Shown one piece after another: positions 10,801 through 23,901 of a DNA stretch of 64,000 bases (the stretch's first letter is position 1; each line of letters opens with the position of its first letter). The stretch is from Plasmodiophora brassicae (lineage: Eukaryota; Endomyxa: Phytomyxea; Phytomyxea; Plasmodiophorida): NCBI GenBank assembly GCA_036867785.1, contig CP145422.1, positions 868,001 to 932,000 of the forward strand, in the 5' to 3' direction. Position numbers and translations under genes: made by a program. The notes beneath the pieces were generated by a model. It was given only the letters and a program-made list of their open reading frames with translations, had not been told where the DNA came from and ran no database searches.

Positions 10801-11644
10801 CTAGCAGTGACATGTTAATGGGTGACGTTATGGGGTGTGGGCAATGGAGAGTACATTTTCCAAGTCGCTTCGGGTTCGCTTCATTGCTCATGGCCGTTCA
10901 GGAGCTATGTCGTCGTGGTGCAGGTGTTGCTGTCGTTTTGTTTGTGAAGCCCTGTTACAGCCCTGTCGCCGTACAGGTGATGCCGTGCCGCCCTGTAACT
11001 GCAATGTCGTCGGGCAGGGGCTGCTCCCTTTTCGGTGATGCTACCGTTACGATCGCCGTTGCATAGGACGTATAACAAAGCTCGGTCGACATTTACAGAT
11101 TCGACATTTACCGAAACACATCTACCGCCAAACTTTGAGCCATCACGAGTGTGCTGGTGGTAGATACGGACAGGAGCAACTACATGTTTGGGGGCTCATG
11201 CTCAATGCCCCCAACAGTGACGCCCCCAGCAGTCGGTATGGCGGCGATCGAGAAATGTATTGGAGCAGCAAAGCGGGCCCCAACCGGCCATATTATTATA
11301 ATTTAAGACGACGTCCTGTAACACAATCTGTCCGCACACATTTCCTCGGCAGAGTCAGTTCATGTCCAATGTGTTCATTCGAAAGCAGCGACGTGCTCCG
11401 TAGCAGAGCGGGACGAGGTCAGACGCTGACGGCAACACCAACGCGCAACGCGCGCGTCCGGCGTGCGCGGCTGGGCTGCAGGCCTCCAGCAACTGCTGGT
11501 CTGGATTTCAGGTCAGTGGTCGTTTGCAATTCGTTATTGCATTGCCAAGGCGTTCGCCTCTCTGCGGGCTGGGCCGGTCACAGGGTTCGGCCGGTGCCCG
11601 CGCCGTCTGTCCCGTGCACGGCTAGCTCACGTCGGCAGCTTGTT
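10801..11644. other. Intergenic, nothing assigned
   Basis: No coding sequence can be supported here. There is a run of short, similar CCCTGT-containing words at about 10950-11010, and an AT-rich patch at 11290-11305. The last 200 nt are GC-rich and presumably hold the promoter and leader of the ATP-grasp gene. Confidence 0.4.
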
Positions 11645-13022
11645 ATGGCGGTCGCCGATGGGGCAGGCACCGACGAGGGCGTCACCAGACCGACGAAGAA
11701 CGTTGTATGGTTCAAGGGGCAGAACTTCCCAGAAGCACGGGACAACGCAGTTGAATTATCCTGTCGTCCTGCTGATGATGCAGCGCCCGAGCTTCACGAC
11801 GTTAACGTCACCGTCACTGTCCCGGCCAGCTTCACGAAATTCAACCTTCAGGTTACAAGCCACCACTTCGACCCTTCTGTACCTGGGGATTGACTTGCCG
11901 CGTGCAGCCTGTTCACTATGGGCCATCGGTCGTCTACCTCAATGCCCAAGACGACGGTTTCTACAACCAGACCTTGCGGGAACCAACAATCAAGGTGTGG
12001 GTGCTCGGCAAGACCGACGACACGGTCGGGTACGTCCGACGACGTCTATGGGAGGCGTCGTTTTCAAGGAACATCGCACTGAAGTTCGTGGCCACTTACC
12101 GGTTCGATCTGTTCGCTGGTGTCAACGGCCTTGAGGACATGCTGTACGACGGCACCAAGGTTGGGAGCATGCCCGACGTCGTTCTCGTTCGTACCGGTGC
12201 GACCATCGATTACTTTGGGATGGCTGTCCTCCGTCAGATCGAAACGATGGGGATTACCGTTCTGAACGGGTGCCAAAGCATTGAGATCTCGAGGGACAAG
12301 TTGCAGACCATGCAGGTCATGGCCGCTCACGGCCTGCCGATCGCGAAGACCTTGCTGGCGAAATTCCCGATCAACTTTGATGTGGTCGAGGCGCATTTCA
12401 ACTACCCAATCATTGTGAAGAAATCGTCGGGCGCGCAGGGCAAAGGGATCACCCTTGTCAAAGACCACGACAGCCTCGAGGATCTGTGCGACTTGCTGGA
12501 TCCGACCGAACCTCTGATCTTCCAGGAGTTCCTGTCGCACAGCAAAGGCCGGAATCTTCGCGTTCTCGTCGTTGGCGGTCGTGTCATTGCTAGCATGATG
12601 CGCGTTGCAAACAAGGGCTTCAAAGCCAACGACGATGGCAGTAGCGTCCGCGCCGTCAAAGTATCGCCTCAAGTCGAATGGCTTGTGCTGGAGGCTACCC
12701 GCCTAACTGGACTGGACGTCGCCACCATAGACTTACTCATTGACAAAGACACGTACGTGTCTTCGTGAATACTCCATGGTTTGTTTGCTAATTCGTACCG
12801 TCGCTCAGGTACAAGATATGCGATATCAACAGTGCCCCTGGATTCCAGGATCTCGAGTCGGCAACCGGGTTCGACGTCGCGTCGTCCATGCTCAGCTATA
12901 TCAAGATGCGCATGGGGCTGTACCGATTCCCCCATCTGAAGAACTCGGGCAAATCCCATCAACCACTGTCCATCTCTGTCGAGGACGACCACCGGTCGCC
13001 CGTTTCCATTCACCCTACCTGA
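11645..13022 (+). CDS. RimK-like ATP-grasp ligase
   Basis: Protein of 421 residues in three exons, 11645-11851, 11908-12752 and 12809-13022, with two 56-nt introns. The ATP-grasp core is visible: PIIVKKSSGAQGKGI (nucleotide-binding loop), LIFQEFL, RVLVVGGRVIASM, and the metal-binding end DINSAPGFQDLESATG, which is only restored after splicing the second intron. This C-terminal motif is diagnostic of the RimK family, whose members ligate amino acids, usually glutamate, to peptide or amino-acid acceptors. The eukaryotic relatives RIMKLA/B make N-acetylaspartylglutamate or beta-citrylglutamate. The first 90 residues are not conserved with RimK. The actual substrate here is unknown. Confidence 0.88.
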
Positions 13023-13443
13023 TCACTAGAGAAGTAACGCCCATCCCGGTTCATCCCGGTTCGCCAGTAAACCGATGTCGCAGGATGGACAATCAGCAAT
13101 AGTCGTAAAGTGTTACCAGGTACCAGTAGAGTGGCATACGCTTTGTCGCGCGACATCGCAATCACCTATGCGTTCGGATCGTTACCGGGTGAGCTCCCTC
13201 CCTCACCCCTTCCACCGCCGTTCAACCAGACATTTCATGAACCTGGCCCTACCGCATTGTTTTCAGACGAAGCAAGCTCGGATCTTGCGAAGTAATTTGC
13301 GAATCGCGCCCCCGCTCGAACCCGGACCGGGTCACTTGGGTGGACAGATGGATTTTTGTGAGGAGAACACTCCAAGCGATTAGCGATCCCAGAATAGATT
13401 GGGCAGTGTCAGACTCGGAGCTGTCTCCTGAGTCGTCGTTGTA

Positions 13444-16400
13444 ATGGGATCGGATGCGACCGAGTCGAAGACGCGCCTCGCGAGTAAATTGGCGTCCCGG
13501 TCGGCTGGCGACCTAGCCTCGCCGACGTTTCAGTCGTCAACCGAGGAACCGACACCTCGGGGGATCATGCGCGTGCGGTCGTCGTTCTTCGACCGGCACA
13601 ATCGGAAGACATCGAAATCGCCGGCGACCTTGTGAGTGACATGTTATCTAGAATACAACTGGTTCGGTTATAAGAGAATTTCTAGAACGAGGTCTCATAC
13701 GCAAGCGTTCACAGAGCTGCTGCCGCTGAACATGCTCGTCCAAGAACGCGACGGGCAAGTCCTCAGCAAGGGAATGGGTACATGAATTAACTGAGCCCCC
13801 ATGATGTGATCCCTGACATGGTTGTAGTTTTGAAGACGGACCGATTTCCGTTCAGCCACGAGTCTATCCCCGAACTCGAAGTCCACGTGTCCGGAGCGCC
13901 AAACTTTAGGCAGATTCAGAACGAGCCCATCCTTGCCTGCGGTCAGCCGTCGCAGCATTCAATTCGTACAATTCTCAACTTGTTGAGAGGAAAAACGGTC
14001 CGATGGGTATGCCTTCGTGAAGGTCAGGCTGCACTGGCCAACGGCAATGAATTCGTGTCCTCTAACGTCTGCTAGAACCGATCGTATATTTGAACAGTCG
14101 ACCATTCGTCCTGCGCGAGCTTGCGCATCCATACCGGAATATAAAGGACTTCGCCGGTATAGAATACCAACGGCTCGAGGCAATTGAGGCGCGCCTCAAG
14201 GAGGATATATTGACTGAAGCTGAGCAAAACCGGTACGGAAGGCACTGTCGATCGATTTCATGCTCTCAGGCGTGTGCAGTGGCAATATCATGGTTCATGA
14301 TGAGGTCACCCGCTTCCACGTTCTCCCATGCTGGGAAAGCGTGACGCCGTCAGCAGTTAAGACCTCACGTGAGGTGTTTCAAGAACTGTCAGATGCGGGA
14401 TACCAGATCACCTATTCCCGCGTCCCAGTCACTCCCGAATCCGTCTTTGACGCAAAGGATATCGTGAGTCCACAGGCTGCGAGTGCTGCCCACCGTCTAA
14501 CTTCTACTACGCAGGATCATCTGGTTCGCGTGTTTCTATATTCCTTGAGATCGTCACTGGAAGGTACGGATGCGGCCACGTCAGGAAATGATATGCACAT
14601 CATGGCGATGACATTTGTCAGGTGTTCTGATATTCTCCTGCCAAATGGGAGGTGGACGATCCACACTCGGGACAATTATCATGCGGCTACTGTACATGCG
14701 GTTCGGGTTAACACGAGATGATTCTGAGGAAACAGCAGCGGCTGTTTCTGAACTGGGCGACACTGCTGATACGAGCAACGTTTCAGCGTACAAGCGCGGG
14801 TAAGTTTGCAATGGCGTGCTGATACTGTAACCGTCATGCTGAAGAAAATCGTGGGATTCCTGTAGCGACTTTCCCGTCATACGACGTCTGTTGCGCGTTC
14901 TATCCCACAGTCAGGAGTCTAAAGATGACGTCGATCTGGCAATCAACAAGTGTGGCGCTGTGCATAACGTTCGTGAAGCTGTGCTGGAAACCCGAAAGCA
15001 AATGGAAATTGCTACGGACGAGAATTCCGCCTTGCTTTCAGCCAAAACGTATGTACCTGTAGCAAAGCCCTATTCCCCAAACGAACGATGCCGTGTGACT
15101 GCAGGACTGCCCTGCGTATCCAACGCTACTTTATGCTGATTTGTTTCGGAGCGTTTCTGCGAAAGCACTTTGAGCCTAGCAATCTGCATCAGTTTATCGT
15201 AAGACTACGACCCAACCATTGGTGATCGTTTTGCAGTATTTGAATACCATATCAGAGCTCGACTGGAGATGATCTTATACCGGGAATCCCAACTTTCGAA
15301 GCATTCATGCGAGATAATTCCGAGCTCATCAAACTATCGCAGCAGTGCCTCGCTGAAGAACAGCTGTCAACGTTTGTGCCGATCAGTTCCGGCTCCGCGA
15401 TTCGTGATAACGAGGATGCCCAAATTGGCCCTGTTATGAAACGAAGAGTGAGCTGCTCGGGGGATCCTCAACAATACTGTATCGCAACTCACGATCGCTC
15501 ATTTCAGGGATCTGTCTTGGGCAAGAACATGATCCTGAAGTCAGTTTATCTATACGACAACATCGTCGATGCCGGCCCCATATCGACCCTGACAACGGCC
15601 ACCGGTAACGCGCCAAATTTCCGTATTATACCCAACGCACCATTGGCTGCATTAGGTATGCGTTACTGATTACCGCATCCCTCGTGAAATCACTGAAACT
15701 TTCGCCATCATAGGGCAGCCTGATCTGACTGGAATCCTCAACTGTCTCGATCGTGTTTCTCGTCAAGCAGGAACCGGAGACCATACCGTGGTCTGGGTCA
15801 ACCTCTCTGCTGAACCGGTCTTGTTTATTGATGGCAGCCCATTCGTTCTCCGGGACTACTTCCATTCGTTTCGGGTGCTGAGGGAATTTGAAGTTGTCCA
15901 TTCCGCTGCACGTCTATCCGAAATTGAACAACGTCTTAAGGTGCACATGATCGTTTCCTTCTTGGGCAAGTTGCTGACGCTTCCTCAGTCGGATACAGTC
16001 CTGGAGTCCGAACAAAGTGAGGGATCCGTTTTACTGCATTTGGAAATGTCCAAGTCGCGAATTCGTCCTGAGTACATCCAGCTCGGAGACGCGAGTCGTC
16101 GCATCCGTACAACTGTTGAGATCTTCGACGATATTGGGGTCAACCACTCGGATATGAGGTCCCGGTCGTGTTGAGAATTGGAACTGTTCCGAATGGCCTC
16201 ACGTATGGCGCGGTATAGGATTTTGTATAAGCACGTTCCCCTGAATGCACACGGTGCTCCGACACCACATTCGATCAGCCAACTCGTTGAAACCATCGTT
16301 GGTAGTATTGTGCCTGGGTCGACCGTCATTTTCAATTGCAAGGTAATTGTGAGGCGCAATGGCGGGTCTTCGTGTTGTAATCCCTTCACTCAGAATGGCC

Positions 16401-18321
16401 GTGGCCGGTCTGCAATGGCGGTGACGACTTCCCTCCTCGTCATGATGCACATGGGGATTATTCACTTGAAATCACCGAGTGATGCACCAATCGTCGTTGA
16501 TGACGGTGACGTGCACGTTTCTTCACCAGATCCGCTTCAATTAAGCTGCAAAGCGATATTGTCCTTAACCCGAATTCTTAAGAACGGGCGGCAGGTTCTT
16601 CGCGAAGTCGATTCTGCCATTGCGATGTGTGGCGACGTCTACCATCTTCGGGACGCCATGTTCGATGCTCGCATGCAGTGGGAAACTGATCGCGTGTCGG
16701 ATGAGAAGTCCGATATCTACTTGGAGAAGTGCATCCAACATCTTGAGAGGTACGGGCTGGTTGTATGCGTGAACTCCTACCTCCACGACAGGTTCAAGGC
16801 GAAGCTTCCGCCCAACACAACGTTTGCTTCATGGCTCGCTGATCGCGGAGAGATTCAGCTCTGGCTCAGCAATATTCGTGCACATCCAGAGGATGCGCTT
16901 AAGCTGCCAACAGTCCTGGCAACGGATGTCAATGCGGCTGTCTACGAAAATCGAACAGGCAGTGTTCTGGTTCGGCTGTCGGTTCTGAAAGGAGACTACT
17001 TCCCAGGGAGCCAGCGTGCTGATCTCATTCCATACCTCAATGGTGCGCCAAACTTCCGTCTTATTCCATCTATGCGTGTCGTTGGCGTTGCTGTTCCTAC
17101 ACGGATTGGCGTTCGCAACGTCATCGCCCAAGTCAAGCAACAGCTCCCCGATGTTGAGTTCGTTTGGGTCAGCCTTCGTGAAGAACCGTTGGTTTACGTT
17201 AACAACTTCCCATTCGTTTTAAGGTACGTGCCGATGTGATGTGCTTGTCGGTGAGCGCCTTGCTAACCGGGTTGGCTCACAGGGACGTGGATAATCCTTA
17301 CAACAATCTGGTTCACACCGGTATTACCACTCGTCGCGTTGAAGGTAAGCCGTTGAGCTAATGTGTTCCTGTGAGGTCGTGTTGACTGACGTACTGTCCG
17401 GTGTCACAGCAATGGAAAAGCAGCTGAAGCGTGATATTCTCGAGGTAGGCATCACGTTCGCATCCTTATGCGCCTGATGTCGTCAATCTCACGTTGCTGC
17501 ACTTTGACAGGAGGCGCAGAAGTATGGTGGCAAGATACTATTGCACGACGAAGCCGAAGATGGTGCATATTGCCATCAAGCGACTTAGGTGACATCGTTG
17601 ACTGACCGTTGTTTCAGGAAATCTCGTTTCATTCTGGGAGGAAGTCGGGAGCCCCGACAGCGTGCTGACCAGCAGAGAGATGTTCTCGGGGTCACTGCTT
17701 GGTGACCAGATGTACCATCGGATTCCTATAACCGACGAGCACGCACCACTTCCTGAAACGTTTGACCAGATAATCAACGTTCTGAAGACAACACCTCCTT
17801 GCGGTTCGCAGTACTGCTTCGCCTGGAACTGTCAAATGGGTCGTGGCCGAACCACGACTGGAATGGTGATCTGCTGCCTTCTCTCCCTGCACTGGCCGAA
17901 TTCGAATATTCAACTGTCTGCACCGCCGTCGCCGAGATCTGAAGAGGATGCGGACCCGCATTTGGCGGGCAATTTCAAGATCATCAAGAACCTGATTCGG
18001 GTATTGCCCAAGGGTCCTCGCATCAAACAGGAAACAGATCGTGTCATCGACCTGTGCAGTACGATGCAGAACCTTCGTCTGGCGATCAGCGAGATGAAAC
18101 AGCGATCCGAATCTGCTGTGACGGCGACAATGCGGTCGCAGAATCACGAACGCGCTATCGACTACCTTACACGATACTTCTACCTTATCGCGTTCAACGC
18201 GTTCCTATGGGACTGGCAAGGCATAGGTGCCGACTCTGCCCTGGCCCCGAATTCGTTCCAATCCTGGATTGAAGACCGACCTGAGATCACCAACCTTCTA
18301 AAGAAAGTTGACCTTGTTTGA
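13444..18321 (+). CDS. Paladin-like protein with three phytase/PTP-like domains
   Basis: Large gene with many short introns; the first splits are exon 13444-13631, 13686-13777, 13828-14022 and 14076 onward. It contains three tandem copies of the PTP-like inositol-phosphatase module, each recognised by GAPNFR near its start, a WV-LREEP/SAEP strand, and an active-site loop. The three CX5R loops are CQMGGGR (Cys codon 14639), CKNGRGR (Cys at 16337, reconstituted across intron 16343-16393) and CQMGRGR (Cys at 17830). All three keep Cys and Arg, so catalysis is possible in each. The family includes animal paladin and the phytase-like phosphatases of bacteria, which act on phosphoinositides, inositol polyphosphates or phosphoproteins. 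No signal peptide or membrane segment is seen. The stop is at 18321. Confidence 0.9.
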
Positions 18322-18706
18322 TTGACCTTCGTGGGCAGTTGTATTATTGCAGAGTCGTTGACTGAAGGCACAGTTAAAACTGCACAGGATCGGTTCGTAG
18401 GCTCACCATTCGGGGCGTGGGCTCGCACGTGAAAGCGTCTACGACTGCAGACCACCGACGATGTTTTTGAGGGTGTCGCCGATGGTTCGCTAGCCAGCAG
18501 GGCTGTTTAATGCGCTTGCATAGGTTCGCTTCATTGCGGATCAGGACCTGTCTGCGTGCTGGCCAGATTTATGCGCACCGTGTGGTTGCCACTGGCTGCT
18601 TGCAGCTTTAGAGATTGCAGTCGCCAGTCGGCACCTCAGTGCGAGCTGCAGCGGCGGCGTCTGGAATGGACCGAAGGTTCCAACTTGTCGACGGCGCCAT
18701 TCCGTA
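18322..18706. other. Intergenic spacer paladin / ALG10
   Basis: This 385-nt spacer has no supported gene. It should hold the 3' end of paladin and the promoter of ALG10. Confidence 0.4.
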
Positions 18707-20414
18707 ATGAGAGCGGCGGTCGTGGCGGCCTGCGCGGCGGTCGCCGCCGTGACCTATGTGTCGATCCGATGGGTGAACGCGACGGTCCCGGACCCGTACA
18801 TGGACGAGCCGTTCCATGCGGGGCAGACGGTGACGTATCTTCGTGGGCGGTGGACGGAATGGGACCCGAAGATCACGACGCTGCCCGGGTTGTATGTCGC
18901 CAGCGTGATCATGTGCCGGGCCATGCCTTGGATCGTAAGCCAGCGCTTGTTTGTAGATCGGCTCTGACTGACGCCCGCTCGTTTAGGATTGTGAGCAAGT
19001 CACCTCGCTGCGTATGCTGAATGTCTTCTGGGTGACTGCCCTGTTCTTGTGCCTGTACCACCTTTTGTCGTTGTTGAACACGACGTCGAGTCGTGTGGGT
19101 TTGCGATCATCGAACCATATCGGAATCCAAACTGATGCGGGACTCGTTGTAGGCTGTTCTGAAGGCGCTGGAGATTATGACACATCCTGTACTTGCGTTT
19201 CATTCGCTGCTGTTCTATACGGACGTGCCATCGTTGACGATGGTGCTGTTAACATGGATTGCCGTACGACATGACCGAATGGTTGCGGGCGGGATTGCAG
19301 GACTCGCTGCCGTTTGCTTCCGACAAACCAACATCATATGGGTGGCGTGGGCTGCCTTGCAGGTCATCGTGGCAACGTACCACGCGCAAGCAAGCCAGGC
19401 GGCGAAGAGTACGCGTGAAATGGGTTTGCAATTCGCTCTCATGCTGACTGTTTCTGCAGAGTGGTTGTTACCCCACTTCATACTCTGGGCGCTTCGGAAC
19501 GTGCAACAATTGTTTAAAGTTCTGTTTCCGATCATTGCTGTCGGGATTGTGTTTGCGGCGTTCGTAGTCGCGAACGGGTCGATCGTCGTCGGTATGCCGA
19601 TTCGTGCGAATGCACTCAATGTCGCTGACGCCCATTTTAGGCGATCGGACGAATCATGTTGCTGTTGTGCACCTCCCGCAAGTGCGTCCACAAACAGTTT
19701 GCTTGTTTAAACGTTCGACTGAGCCATGCGCCAGCTACTGTACTTTTGTGCATTCGCGTGTGTGTTCATGTGGCGGTTACCTCGGCATCTCCCAAACCTG
19801 CCTCTAATAGCCGCGTTGGCTCCACTTGCTATCCTGGCAGTGCACTACAAGACGTATGTGGTGATTGTACACCTATTTCTCTTCAGCAGAGTCAGTTTGG
19901 TCTCGCAGGTATGCGCATCCATTCATCCTTAGCGACAACCGTCATTACACGTTTTACGCCTGGAAGGTAACGCCCGCCCGGACTGTCGTTGCGTTCTCCC
20001 GGTTCACACTTGGACAGAACTTCTTCCAGAGGTATTCATGGTTTCGGTATGCCGTGATCCCGGTCTACCTTCTAGCGGTTGACATGATAGTTCGCATCAT
20101 CGGTAGGCAGATGCCAACATGGGCTGCTCTAACCGGGTAGCTGAGTGTCAGCCGCAGGCACGTCCAGGCCGTTTCTTTGGCAAGCTTTCTATTGGATATG
20201 CACCGCCGCCTGCCTTGTACCATCCCCCCTAATTGACACCCGGTATTTTATCGTCCCTTTCGTGGTAATCCAACTAGAGGAAACTCAGCTCTCAATTCGC
20301 GCGATATCCTGGCGGATCCTTGCTAATTGCTCGGTTCATCTTGTGGTGCTGTGCGTATTCCTGCTGCGGCCATTTACCTGGGCAGACGGATCTACCGCTA
20401 GGTTCATGTGGTAG
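18707..20414 (+). CDS. ALG10: Dolichyl-P-Glc:Glc2Man9GlcNAc2-PP-dolichol alpha-1,2-glucosyltransferase
   Basis: Polytopic ER membrane enzyme that adds the third and last glucose to the lipid-linked N-glycan precursor. Diagnostic motifs appear in order: [16 protein letters not shown] at the N-terminus after the first membrane segment, [34 protein letters not shown], and [10 protein letters not shown], with the ending RFMW just before the TAG at 20412-20414. Several hydrophobic helices alternate with these loops. The first intron begins after TGGATC at about 18934 and rejoins at [11 protein letters not shown]; at least five further short introns interrupt the gene. Start is ATG 18707, which places the first transmembrane helix at once. 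Family assignment is firm, exon borders only partly derived. Confidence 0.93.
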
Positions 20415-22356
20415 GTGATCAAGGGAGACACATGAACGGTGCACCCGTCGCTGAGGATGCACCCTGTACCTGACAGCGGGGCAGAGTGCCATACGTAAAC
20501 ACCGATTTACCGCAATTGTCTTTGACAAAGTTTCCTGTGATAGTGTCACGACCAGAGACGTAACGTGCACGTCTGTCCGAACGTTCTGAGGTTCATGACC
20601 ACGCAAATCAGTTCGCATTCGGTGGTCAACTGGTCATTCAAGATCGTGTTTGTCATCGGGTCACTGACGCGGTGACGCCTCGATGCGCGTGGGCTCAGTG
20701 GGATACACTCTCTCATTTATCACCTGCTCGGGACCGGCCCAGTTAGTTCATCAGTGAATTGCGCTAGTGCATAGATATACCGTGCCCGTAGCAGGAATCT
20801 CAAGTGACAACTCGACGACCTTTAGTCCACGTGTGATGTTTGACGTTGAATACGGCGGTAGGGACAGGCGAAGGTTTCCGCTCTTCATGTCCACATTCCG
20901 GACAGCACACGACGCGACCAGATACCATTGTCTCAACATCCCATTCGAGAATGTCGCGCAGGTACCAAGGTGAAGGATCCAGCTGCAATAGCGAGGAGCA
21001 CACGGCAGGGCTTCCAAACCGAACAAGAAGTTGACACTGGCGTAAACCTCTGAGAACGGAGCCGTCCAGCTGGGCCTTCAGGTTCTCCCGAACATGATCG
21101 AGGGCAGTCTGCACGACCTTCGAGGCAGACAAATATCGCGGACTACTCGACGCAAGGGCATGGTTAGAAACACTGGCCTGTTACCAGCAGGCACATGCAT
21201 ACCCTCAACATTGATCATTACCATCGCGACCGTCACTGTCTTCCTCCAATGTACCGTCGTCGAGTCCTGTAGCATTGCGAGCTACTTGCTCGACCCATTA
21301 CTCAGAGCCGTCACCGTCAATGTTTTATACGATGGGTGGATCATGGAACATAGACGGTGGTGTCTCGTTCAAACGTCCGTTGCCGTCGGAGATCAACGAA
21401 AGACAGGTCGATCGACGATATCGGTCGCGGGAGCTGATGGCGGAGATGACGCTGCCTCCGACGACATGGATGACTCGGAGCATTGGCGGCTGCCGCATAG
21501 CCACGGATCAAGCCTGTAGCGCATCAACATGCTGCCAAACGCAATAGCGTTGGTAAGAGCTCGAGACGGAGGGTTTATACCCGCGATGTGCGGCTCTGGG
21601 CCTATCACGTGCGAGCGGTGCAGTCGCAGGGTCTGGTCGCAAGGGAGCATTACCGGCATGGCTTGACTTACGGGGGCCATGTGGGGCAATCGCAGGTGCT
21701 GCAGGCAACACCAGCACTGGAGTCGATGTCGACGGTGCGACGGGCTCGAATAACGACGTGGCTTGGCTGCTGGAAGTCGTCAGATTGAGCAACTAGCGCC
21801 GCAGGCGCAGACGCCACTGGAGACAACGGCGAGATGAGCCCATTGACTTTAACGGATTGTCTATCGGCCGACAAGTACCATGTCGACGCGGTAGGCACCC
21901 GAGAATATGCTGTCCAGATGATGTAGAGGGCGCAGGGGCCTTCTTCCTTCCAGCGCTCCGCCGATAGCCACGACCCATCATAGACGAACAGACGCATCGT
22001 CAGTACAAATCCCCGCCGATGGCTCAAACGAGGAAGCCCAAGGGGAGAAATCAGTAATCACCGAGTCGCAAGTTGAGGTCAATTAGGACGTAGCTCGATG
22101 CACTGCGTGGAGCAACGCAGTCAGCGCGTACTATTTTTGCGGGGAAGGGTGCTCCGCCTCAACAATAATAGACCTGCGCCTCAATTGCGTACGGCATACG
22201 CGCCCGGAGTTCGAGCCAGGATGTCAATTGCACAAACGCTCACAACCTGAGTTGAGCGCAACAAGAGACACGAGCAGACGGGGTAGTGAACCACGTACAA
22301 GACGGCGCACAGGCACCAGCTGGTTTACAATCTGGGCTAGCCGACTCCGCAGACAG
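20415..22356. other. Intergenic with unassigned open frames
   Basis: Nearly 2 kb without a gene I can name. On the minus strand a stop-free stretch ending at 20800 has protein-like content with a CPECGHE cysteine pair and the segment SPWYLRDILEWDVE, but no ATG is in frame, so it could only be an internal or last exon. Another minus frame (22027-21668) begins near RLFVYDGSWL. These could form one spliced gene; I could not join them convincingly. Confidence 0.3.
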
Positions 22357-23901
22357 ATGGTCATGAAGGGGGATCTTCAGCTCTTGTTGCTGGTGCTCGC
22401 CATCACCCTGGCGATCAATGTAGCCATGAACATGTCGGGACGACTGCCGGGAGGACGACCGCCGGCGATTCAGTGTTCTACCTACACCTACCAAACCAGT
22501 GGGTCCTGGAACCTGCCCGGCATCGACTCAGCCATCCGGGCCGCCGAGTACCTAATTTCAGAAGGCCAACATTTTGAAGCAAATTGGAATTATGCTCATC
22601 CAGAACACGGTCCGCAGGACGTCGGCCATGCATTCAACGTCTACAGTGATGACAGACGACATGCAGATCCGCTCTCGCAACATGCTGAGAGTGTCCATCG
22701 ATACTGGTGGGAGAATATCGCGTCTGCGCACAGGCCAGCTGAACGTCAGCCTGCCGATCATGATCGCGCCAGGGACGACGACTGGTTCTCCGTCGACTGC
22801 GTTGTTTGCAGAGATCCCATTCGAGACGGGTTCGCGTTCTCCGGCCACCCTCTACCAGTCTGCCGTGCGTGCGGCCAAGCCGAGAACGATGTCACACAGG
22901 CAGCGGCGAACGTGTCTCCGGCTGCGCAGCGATCGACTGAAGGCGACGAGGCATTGACGATGAGCAATCGAACGGAATATGTGGCCGGGGACGATGTCGA
23001 CGTCTTTGCTTTGACCGGGGACCCAGCTGTAAATCGGACCGGTGGTTACGATAACCACGCAGCGACAGGCGGCCCAGCAGCACCTCAAACGGACGACCAG
23101 GATGACAGGTCGGATGACAAGGGAGGAGAAGTACTGGAGGGGCGCGATTGCCTCATCTGCACGGAGCCCATTCGTGGCAGGCCCGCATTCGAGGACCCCA
23201 GCCATGAACCAATCTGCCGGCGGTGTGAACGCACGAATGTCATCAACCAGATCAGGGCGAGTGCACATCCAGTTCGCTGCTGTAACGGGTGCTGTACGTA
23301 CACGCACACAGAGCTGATGCAGATGGTCACCGGGCCCAGGCGCTCGGCTGTTAGGCAGCTGCTCGAGAACTCGATGCTGCAGCGATCAATGCAACACCCC
23401 TGGCATTGCCCTGCCGCGTCCTGCGAGTACCAAGGCGAGCTCGAAGCCCCGCCTGCTGAGAACCGACCTGCGATGATCTCCTGTCCGCAATGCGAAACGG
23501 TGTCGTGCATGGCGTGCCACGAGCTGTGGAGGGCGGGCGACCTGGAACACTTTGGCTATACGTGCGACGAGTTCGCCAGAGCCAAGCAGGACGGCACCCA
23601 GGCCGCGATTCGACAATCGACGAAGCCGTGTCCGGAGTGTCGTGTACCAATCGAGAAAGATGAAGGGTGCCTGCACATGCAGTGCCGGTGCGGTCACCAT
23701 TTCTGCTGGAATTGCATGCGACCTTGGACGGGCCATGGCAACTTCTACAGATGCCGCGACATGCCGGTGGCAGGCGTGCAAACGCAACCCGAAGTGCCCG
23801 TCGTCGACGTCCGACTACAACCGCGACGGCACCCGAGCTTCCAACGCCGCGCTCGACGAAGCCTGAGCCGCATTGTCCAGCTCTGCATCTGTCACAACTG
23901 A
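22357..23901 (+). CDS. RBR (RING1-IBR-RING2) E3 ubiquitin ligase with N-terminal hydrophobic leader, copy 1
   Basis: Intronless gene of 514 residues. Start is ATG 22357, which puts a hydrophobic leader (LQLLLLVLAITLAINVAM, residues 7-25) at the N-terminus, as in the three sister genes; it acts as a signal peptide or anchor. The RBR module occupies about residues 265-460: RING1 (CLICTEPI ... CRRCE ... RCCNGCC), IBR (WHCPAASC ... SCPQCETVSCMACHELW), and RING2 (CPECRVPIEKDEGCLHM then CRCGHHFCWNC). RING2 of this family carries the catalytic cysteine that accepts ubiquitin from the E2. Unusually, an extra half-RING (CVVCRDPI ... PVCRAC) lies at about residue 147. The acidic TDDQDDRSDD linker precedes the module. 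Partner E2 and substrate are unknown. Confidence 0.9.
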   Translation: MVMKGDLQLLLLVLAITLAINVAMNMSGRLPGGRPPAIQCSTYTYQTSGSWNLPGIDSAIRAAEYLISEGQHFEANWNYAHPEHGPQDVGHAFNVYSDDRRHADPLSQHAESVHRYWWENIASAHRPAERQPADHDRARDDDWFSVDCVVCRDPIRDGFAFSGHPLPVCRACGQAENDVTQAAANVSPAAQRSTEGDEALTMSNRTEYVAGDDVDVFALTGDPAVNRTGGYDNHAATGGPAAPQTDDQDDRSDDKGGEVLEGRDCLICTEPIRGRPAFEDPSHEPICRRCERTNVINQIRASAHPVRCCNGCCTYTHTELMQMVTGPRRSAVRQLLENSMLQRSMQHPWHCPAASCEYQGELEAPPAENRPAMISCPQCETVSCMACHELWRAGDLEHFGYTCDEFARAKQDGTQAAIRQSTKPCPECRVPIEKDEGCLHMQCRCGHHFCWNCMRPWTGHGNFYRCRDMPVAGVQTQPEVPVVDVRLQPRRHPSFQRRARRSLSRIVQLCICHN

